The notes beneath the pieces are model-generated. The model was not told the DNA's origin. It ran no database searches and saw only the letters and a program-made list of their open reading frames with translations. From assembly GCF_000614125.1 (NCBI RefSeq), contig NZ_BAKJ01000003.1:124001-188000 (forward strand): a stretch of DNA of 64,000 nucleotides, written 5' to 3'. Within the stretch, counting starts at the first letter, position 1, and every line of letters begins with the position of its first letter. The stretch is from Bacteroides rodentium JCM 16496 (GTDB lineage Bacteria > Bacteroidota > Bacteroidia > Bacteroidales > Bacteroidaceae). Below, piece by piece: positions 58,748 to 64,000 of the stretch. The position numbers and the translations under genes are program-made.

Positions 58748-59869
58748 TTATTTGTCGTTAGCCTGTCTCGACCGAAGCTTCCCGATACGTTTCGTCAGCC
58801 AGATATTGGCGAAAGTCCATATCAGGATGTCAACCAGCACAATCCAGTTTACATTGAGATAAAGGGAGAGGAGAATATTAAACAGAATGAATACAGTTGA
58901 TACGGATATGATGGTAATCATGGCATTTCGCTGCTTCATTCCGACAGCAAGCAATTTATGGTGGATATGGTTCTTATCCGGCAAGAACGGGTTCTTTCCG
59001 TTGCGTACCCGATACAGGTAAACCCGAACCACATCACAGCAAGGAATCAGCAGCGGGGAGAATGCCAGCACCATCGGATTTATATGTTCCGTATTATCGT
59101 CCGTCCCGCACATAGTCAGCTTGAAACCGAGAAGACAGAGCATCATGCCGACTGTCAGGCTACCAGTATCGCCCATGAAGATCTTCTTTCCGTGCTCGGC
59201 ATTCCCGAAAACATTGTAATAAAAGAACGGCACTAACACCCCTAATGTGGCGAACGCCAGCATGGCATATATATACTGGTGGAACATGAGAAAAGTCAAC
59301 CCATAAAACAGGCAGGCAATACTGCACAGCCCGGAAGCCAGTCCGTCAATACCATCGATCAGGTTGATGGCATTGATGATGAAAACCACGAACAGAATGG
59401 TCAGAGGATACCCCAACCATAACGGGATCGAATGAATGCCCAGGATACCGTACAGGTTGTCGATATATATACCACCGGCGATAAGCATCACGCCGCACAG
59501 AATCTGGATGACGAACTTGGCACGATAACGGATGCCAATCAAGTCATCGGCCATGCCAACCAGATACAATACCATGATGGAGCAGAAGGCGAACGCCAAG
59601 GGTCGAACATCGTTCTCGATTTCGGACAACATCTCCGAATGCCCCATAACCAGATTGATTCCCAATAATAAAGCTATGGTGAAGAACACGACAGGCTTGA
59701 ATGCAATGCCACCCAACCGGGGCACAGCACGATGATGAATCTTTCGTTCGTCGGGAAGGTCGAACAACCGCTTGCGGAAAGCGATCAGTAAAATCTGGGG
59801 AATGACGATACCCGCACAGAAGACACAGATCAAGAACGCAATACAGCAATTAACTATCCAGAAAATCAT
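58748..59869 (-). CDS. WecA-like undecaprenyl-phosphate sugar-1-phosphate transferase
   Basis: A 373-residue membrane enzyme of the WecA/MraY group that starts the repeat unit by moving a HexNAc-1-phosphate to undecaprenyl phosphate. About ten membrane helices are visible. Motifs are DLPDERKIHHRAVPRLGG, VGMADDLIGIRYRAKF with the metal-binding Asp pair, NLIDGIDGLASG, and FMGDTGSLTVG. HIHHKLLAVGMKQR is the family's conserved His region. It is the second gene of the operon, 11 bases after upxY. Intact. Confidence 0.94.
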   Translation of the reverse strand: MIFWIVNCCIAFLICVFCAGIVIPQILLIAFRKRLFDLPDERKIHHRAVPRLGGIAFKPVVFFTIALLLGINLVMGHSEMLSEIENDVRPLAFAFCSIMVLYLVGMADDLIGIRYRAKFVIQILCGVMLIAGGIYIDNLYGILGIHSIPLWLGYPLTILFVVFIINAINLIDGIDGLASGLCSIACLFYGLTFLMFHQYIYAMLAFATLGVLVPFFYYNVFGNAEHGKKIFMGDTGSLTVGMMLCLLGFKLTMCGTDDNTEHINPMVLAFSPLLIPCCDVVRVYLYRVRNGKNPFLPDKNHIHHKLLAVGMKQRNAMITIISVSTVFILFNILLSLYLNVNWIVLVDILIWTFANIWLTKRIGKLRSRQANDK

Positions 59870-59880
59870 ATGTTGGATTA

Positions 59881-60429
59881 TTATATGAAGATGATAAATT
59901 CAGGATTCACCTCCACGGCGGCAGTCAGCAGGTTCGGGATTTCCACCATAAGGCGCTTGAACTTCGACCCACGCGCTGAAAGCAGCTTGCCGGAATAACC
60001 ATCCATGGCTCCACCCACAATACGGACGGAGCGACCGTACATATCCGGTGTCAATTCATCAGGCTGATAGTATTTTGGATTCTCGGCGGCATTGACCGCA
60101 TGGATAAACCGTTCCATGTCTCCATCCGCAACCGTCATCGGTTCACGCCAAGTCCTGCGTAACCAGCGGTACTGGAGGGTACGTATCTTTTCTACGATCG
60201 GGTCAAGGGTTATCCGTCTTTCATGTACGAAAAGCAAATCCGGCATAAACGGAACTTCCTCGCGGATACGCACTCCACCGTGTGTCACCAAGCGCCACTT
60301 CATCGGAACGAAGACTTCCATCTTCATTCCTTCGAGCAGCTTATAGGCAGGTTCTTTTGCGTTCGCCCTTTTCAGGTCGCGCATCACGTACCACCGTATG
60401 TTTTCCTCGTTCCCCAAAAGTGCCGTCAT
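59881..60429 (-). CDS. upxY: UpxY, NusG-like capsule antiterminator
   Basis: A 182-residue NusG N-terminal-domain protein. RWYVMRDLKRANAKEPAYKL is the NGN opening, with PMKWRLVTHGGVRIREEVPF and MPDLLFVHERRI in the middle, and a KOW-like end (RIVGGAMDGYSGKLLSARG). UpxY proteins bind RNA polymerase at the operon leader and prevent premature termination, each acting on its own locus. It is the first gene after the invertible promoters. No upxZ gene follows it, although the pair is normally adjacent. Confidence 0.93.
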   Translation of the reverse strand: MTALLGNEENIRWYVMRDLKRANAKEPAYKLLEGMKMEVFVPMKWRLVTHGGVRIREEVPFMPDLLFVHERRITLDPIVEKIRTLQYRWLRRTWREPMTVADGDMERFIHAVNAAENPKYYQPDELTPDMYGRSVRIVGGAMDGYSGKLLSARGSKFKRLMVEIPNLLTAAVEVNPEFIIFI

Positions 60430-60600
60430 TTCGTTTTAGGGCAATTTTATCAATCCTGCAAGATTGTATATCAGTTTATTAATCAAGCAGTTATCAATGT
60501 TTAATATAAAAGTTCGGGGAACTCCCCCTGTTTCAATACATCTTGTTATCTTCATAAAAACAGATGTTTTCTACCATTTCGGATCCCTCTCTCCGGTACT
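60430..60600 (-). promoter_or_regulatory. Untranslated leader between the invertible promoter and upxY
   Basis: 171 bases between the left inverted repeat and upxY. No fixed promoter reading leftward is evident (no clear CAAAnnTA). A small hairpin, GGGG-AACT-CCCC, lies near 60516-60527. In other Bacteroides capsule loci this leader is the site of UpxY-dependent antitermination; here that is inferred from position. Confidence 0.5.
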
Positions 60601-60813
60601 TTTCTTCAAAAGAGAAGTATCATACGCAAAAATTGAATATAAACGGCTGACAGACAGATAAAATAAAAATTAAGAACAACCGATTCTGCTTAACAACCGT
60701 CGGATAAACATTATCGGAATAGGGATAGCAGAAAAAATATCCATCGTTTTTATGCCGTTATTTTCAATAATTTGCGTACCTTTGCATTCAATAATACTTC
60801 TCTTTTGAAGAAA
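60601..60813. promoter_or_regulatory. Invertible promoter segment A
   Basis: Perfect 20-base inverted repeats (60601-60620, TTTCTTCAAAAGAGAAGTAT; 60794-60813, its complement) enclose 173 bases. Inside, a Bacteroides -7 box TACCTTTG (60777-60784) reads rightward and would start RNA at the right repeat, away from upxY. Inversion would point it into the capsule operon, so this orientation is predicted OFF. The -33 element is not clear. The two half-site words, ACTTCTCT and AAGAAA, flank a TTTG core. Confidence 0.85.
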
Positions 60814-60955
60814 GATAGAGGCTCACACAATGTTTCCGCATCTGCCTTTCACCTCCTGCATATCGTAATCCAGACCGTTAGTCCGCACGTTTCGACAGAT
60901 TTATCCGTATCTGCGACCTTTTGTTCTGCTGTTTTCAGAACCGGAATATGATACC

Positions 60956-61167
60956 TTTCTTTTAGAGAGAAGTATAGTGGATTTGAAAGTGCAGTCTATT
61001 AATCAATTAACACAATCAACATGCAGAATTTGCATAACATTCCGATTGATACGTCAAACATCTGACATAAAAACTTTGCATCGTAATGCAATAAATCCCT
61101 AAAAAATAAGGAGTATATACCAATTTTTTGTAATTTTGCATCTGTAAATACTTCTCTCTAAAAGAAA
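60956..61167. promoter_or_regulatory. Invertible promoter segment B
   Basis: A second pair of perfect 20-base inverted repeats (60956-60975, TTTCTTTTAGAGAGAAGTAT; 61148-61167, its complement) encloses 172 bases. The -7 box TAATTTTG (61131-61138) also reads rightward. The repeat family is that of segment A, but the four-base core is CTAA instead of TTTG. In this orientation transcription would run antisense to the recombinase gene; inversion would send it through segment A towards upxY. The 142 bases between A and B show no gene. Confidence 0.83.
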
Positions 61168-61303
61168 AACAGCAATTAGGCACAATATACCTGTTCAGGT
61201 TCTTTCCGCAAAAGAAAGAATAAAAAACAGACACTATACCCTCCGGCACGGAGCGTGCGTAATGATGTCTATGGCATCAAAGGCTGCCGATGAGCTTAAT
61301 GAT

Positions 61304-62512
61304 TTACAGCGATTTCAGGATAAGGCTGTTGGCCTTGTCTACAACCGATGCGTCCAGCGAGGCCAGATAGATGCGCGTGGTGTTTTCCGAGTCATGCCCC
61401 ATCGCCTCGCTAATGGTCGGGAGCGGGATGTTCTTGCTCCGGGCGATGGAAGCCCATGCATGCCGGGCTACGTAGGTCGTCAGCGGTATGCCCAATCCCA
61501 AACGTTCGCCCAACTTTTTCAGCTTGTCATTGACAAGGTGGGCGGCATTCTTATACTGCCTGCGGGCATCCATCTTCATATCCTTGATAATCGGCAGCAG
61601 ATAGGACGTGCCGGAGGTATCATATTTATCGACAATTTCCTGCATCGGTTTCTCCCATTTGATGAAAAGCTGTTGCCCGGTCTTCTGGCGACGGTAGGAA
61701 AGTACCCCGTTCTGCAGGTCCTTCTTTTTCAGATAAGCCATGTCAACGAACGACATGCCCCGGGTGTAGAAGGAGAACAGGAACAGGTCTCTGGCGTAGT
61801 CCATCGCCGGTGTCTGCGTCAGATCCGCTTCCCGTATCCGGCGGATGACTTTCAGCGGGACAGCACGCTTGACCGTCTTGTCCACTCCCGTATAGACATG
61901 CTTGAAAGGGTTACGCTGTCCCGTCAGTCCTTCCTCCACTGCCCGGTTGTATATGGCACGGAGGTTACGCATATAATAAGAAGTGGAATTCGGGCATACG
62001 TTGTTCTCTTTCAGATAGGTCTCATACTGGACCATCCGGTTAGAATCCATTTCTTCGAACAGGAGGTCACGCTCCCCGTGGAAGCGCACGAAACTGTTCA
62101 GCGCGGTCGTGTAAGTCTCTGCCGTGCATATCTTGCCAATCTGTTTCAGTTCCCCGATGAGTTTTCGCGCATAAGTGATGAATCCTCCGTATTCCGTCGG
62201 TGAGGCGTAAAGTTCCAACACCTTGTCGGCGGTATAGGGCATGTTCCCGTGTTCGAGCCACGCGATGAGCTCCTTGAAACGGGCAAGGCCATTGTCCAAA
62301 GCGGCTTTCACGGATAGCAGATAATACCTGCGCCCCTCCTCAATACCGGAGGGCAGGATAACCTTGGAACGCTCCGTGTCCCATTCCGAGGGGTATAACT
62401 TGTAACCGGAACGGATTTGTCTTGCCAGACGGTCGTGAATCACCTGATAGTAGAGTGCGCCTTCCTTTGTCTTGACAGAAGATGCGCGGAATTTAACTTT
62501 TACTGTTGCCAT
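61304..62512 (-). CDS. Tyrosine recombinase, likely invertase of the capsule promoters
   Basis: A 402-residue site-specific recombinase of the type found at the head of many Bacteroides capsule loci. The N-terminal region is arm-binding (MATVKVKFRASSVKTKEG). The core-binding domain is near residues 105-190. The catalytic domain has FYTRGMSFVDMAYL with the first Arg, RRQKTGQQLF with the Lys, YVARHAWASIAR, MGHDSENTTRIYLASL and the nucleophile Tyr. It lies 137 bases from the nearest inverted repeat and is transcribed towards it. Acting on the two repeat pairs is inferred from position. Intact. Confidence 0.88.
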   Translation of the reverse strand: MATVKVKFRASSVKTKEGALYYQVIHDRLARQIRSGYKLYPSEWDTERSKVILPSGIEEGRRYYLLSVKAALDNGLARFKELIAWLEHGNMPYTADKVLELYASPTEYGGFITYARKLIGELKQIGKICTAETYTTALNSFVRFHGERDLLFEEMDSNRMVQYETYLKENNVCPNSTSYYMRNLRAIYNRAVEEGLTGQRNPFKHVYTGVDKTVKRAVPLKVIRRIREADLTQTPAMDYARDLFLFSFYTRGMSFVDMAYLKKKDLQNGVLSYRRQKTGQQLFIKWEKPMQEIVDKYDTSGTSYLLPIIKDMKMDARRQYKNAAHLVNDKLKKLGERLGLGIPLTTYVARHAWASIARSKNIPLPTISEAMGHDSENTTRIYLASLDASVVDKANSLILKSL

Positions 62513-62680
62513 ATTTAATAGTTTATTGATAATGCTCTCTTATTAAAGAATATGGCAAACAAATATGAGAAAGGTGAGTTTGAGGAATATTTTCACGTCA
62601 ACCCGGAATTTTCCCGTACCGGTCCGGATATGCTTCGGACAGAAAAACAGGCGGCAGGGATTGCCGGAAAAACGGATCGT

Positions 62681-63467
62681 TTATACCGTCATCGGATTTA
62701 CACGCATCGTGTGCAGATTCAGGTATAACCCGTGATGTTCCAGCATCCCATGGCGGAACATCTTCCACAGCAGGCCGCAGCCGAGCTGCGCCAGCGTGGA
62801 GTTGATGAACAAGTCCTGCTTCTCCAATGCCTCTGCTAATGAGCAGCTCGGTCCGGAATCCTCCTCTTTCACTCTCGCGTATTTTACCAGCCGCGTAATG
62901 ACTTTCAGCGAGCCGACCGTTTCATATAATGCGGAAGCCGGTTGTCTTATCCTCTTCGGTATCGTTCCTATGACGACCTGACCTGTCGTTCGCGTGTTCC
63001 CGAAATCCATCCAGTACAACGGGGTCGTGTAATCGCGGTAGGCCGGAGCGGGGACAGCTTTCAGTACGTTCCACAAGTCGAGCCGTGACTTGATGTTGTC
63101 GGTACAGGTAATCGTGATATTCGCCATGTCATCTGCGGGCTTTTTTCAGTACGGTCGGAAAGATGCCGGGCACCGCCCTCCAGTCATTCCCGAAGAAATT
63201 ATTGACACGGGTAATGAGGCATTTCGCCTTGTTCAGGCCTATGTCGGAATCACTGAAGAGTTGGCGTCCGATGTTGGTCCCGGACACGATGTCAGGGTCA
63301 TAGAGCGTGACGGACAGGCCGGGGTGTCCGAGCGCCCGCAATGTCACGTCGAGCCGGGCCAGACATGTCAGCACCTGCGAACCGGTTCCGCCCGCGCCGA
63401 TAAGATTCACTGTTACCGGGTGCTGCGGGTCAATCAGGTAGTTGTCGATATAATGCACTCTTTTCAT
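62681..63467 (-). CDS. PRTRC-system ThiF-family protein (one apparent frameshift)
   Basis: A ThiF/E1-like adenylyltransferase-fold protein of PRTRC clusters. The N-terminal nucleotide loop is VNLIGAGGTGSQVLTCLARL, followed by VTLYDPDIVSGTNIGRQL. The second frame has MANITITCTDNIKSRLDLW and the C-terminal TTGQVVIGTIPKRIR. One extra A in the A6 run at 63141-63146 breaks the frame; removing it gives LKKPADDMANIT and about 261 residues. This is the only insertion among the indels seen. PRTRC genes belong to plasmids and ICEs; their function is unknown. Confidence 0.8.
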
Positions 63468-64000
63468 TTCAGTATGTCCTTTAGTTTCAAGTTGTTCAAC
63501 GGTCTCAGTTCTTCAAGGTCGAAAGGTCTGTCCTTTGCCGCTTTCGTGACCAGAACGAGATTTGATTTGGTCGGGTTGCCATGCGCTCCCAGATGGGAGA
63601 ACTCCGTCAGCCAGAACTTCCTCTCCCAATATTCGAGCAGTTTCGCGTAGGTCAGGTCTTTCGGCTTCTCTATTCTGGCGGAACCCAGACAGACGCTTGC
63701 CTGCGTCACGTTGAAGAACGGGGCGGCATATAGTTCCGTCTTTTCCGTCGGTTCCCTGTCCTTGCAGGCATAGACATTCAGGTGGCTTTCTCCGGCCTCG
63801 TAGATGATTCCCGGCAGATGATACTCCGCGTTCTCTATCTTGAGGGCTTCCTTGAAGAACATCATACGTTTCCGGGGAGAGTTGTACCAGATGTATTTCT
63901 CGCTTCCCTTACGCGGGTCGCACCACAACAGGTTGGACGGTATCCTTCCATACGGTGTGGCGCTGTGCCTTTCGGAATAGCCCCGTACCAGCTCGTTCAT
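63464..64000 (-). CDS. PRTRC-system protein B (partial or complete at the edge)
   Basis: A 178-codon frame that reaches the window edge. It contains VRGYSERHSATPYGRIP, WYNSPRKRMMFF, LPGIIYEAGESHLNVYACK and, near the end, SHLGAHGNPTKSNLVLVTKA, a PRTRC-B-like signature. The ATG at 63998-64000 may be internal, as the gene could start outside the window. It overlaps the ThiF start by four bases, so the two are coupled. Function unknown. Confidence 0.78.
   Translation of the reverse strand: MNELVRGYSERHSATPYGRIPSNLLWCDPRKGSEKYIWYNSPRKRMMFFKEALKIENAEYHLPGIIYEAGESHLNVYACKDREPTEKTELYAAPFFNVTQASVCLGSARIEKPKDLTYAKLLEYWERKFWLTEFSHLGAHGNPTKSNLVLVTKAAKDRPFDLEELRPLNNLKLKDILK

Noticed and set aside
1..64000. 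tRNA or rRNA genes
   Set aside because: No cloverleaf or rRNA-like stretch was seen by reading; a covariance search could not be run here.

Overview
The window looks like a chromosome segment of a gut Bacteroides or close relative (Bacteroidales). The signs are TAnnTTTG-type -7 promoter boxes, CTnDOT-type integrases and RteA/RteB regulators, a capsule locus headed by an UpxY (NusG-like) antiterminator, and Bacteroidales versions of housekeeping genes. No rRNA, tRNA or CRISPR array was seen.

Layout. (1) 1-18 kb is ordinary chromosome: an ECF sigma factor operon with a metallophosphoesterase, a MetH activation-domain protein, dihydroorotase, a dolichyl-phosphate-mannose-synthase-like enzyme, mfd, a RelE/ParE-type toxin-antitoxin pair, a YgiQ-type radical SAM protein, a large secreted amidase/golvesin-domain protein and a NagB-deacetylase fusion. 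(2) 18.3-27 kb is a CTnDOT-like integration and regulation module: two tandem tyrosine integrases, three small helix-turn-helix (excisionase-like) genes, a RibD-C-like reductase, RteB, RteA and a decayed second RteA. No tetQ and no transfer genes lie in it. (3) 28.0-33.9 kb is an AT-rich, tightly packed seven-gene operon that matches no system I know. It encodes a NadR-like P-loop kinase, two related membrane proteins with GAF-like tails, a nucleotide kinase fused to a ParB-like domain, a radical SAM/SPASM enzyme, a zinc dehydrogenase and an HPRT-like phosphoribosyltransferase. I regard it as the best candidate for an undescribed system, perhaps one making or sensing a modified nucleotide. (4) 34-60.4 kb is a capsular polysaccharide operon read right to left. 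It has UpxY, a WecA-like initiator, Wza/Wzc-type export, a PHP phosphatase, dTDP-rhamnose genes, UDP-glucose dehydrogenase, flippase, polymerase, glycosyl- and acetyltransferases, and GDP-fucose genes. (5) 60.5-61.2 kb holds two separate invertible promoter segments. Each is bounded by 20-bp inverted repeats and each now points away from the capsule genes; a tyrosine recombinase follows at 61.3-62.5 kb. (6) 62.7-64 kb is the edge of a PRTRC gene cluster, normally found on plasmids and ICEs.

An important caveat runs through the window: about 15 genes, including mfd, ugd, rfbB, manC and ygiQ, are broken by single-base indels, nearly all one-base deletions and mostly in short homopolymers. The pattern suggests assembly error more than decay. 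These genes are annotated across the break and the break point is stated.

Working together, the capsule genes would make a polymer built from GDP-fucose, dTDP-rhamnose and UDP-glucuronate precursors plus acetylated sugars. Its expression would be gated by promoter inversion and UpxY antitermination. In the orientation shown the operon is predicted to be OFF.
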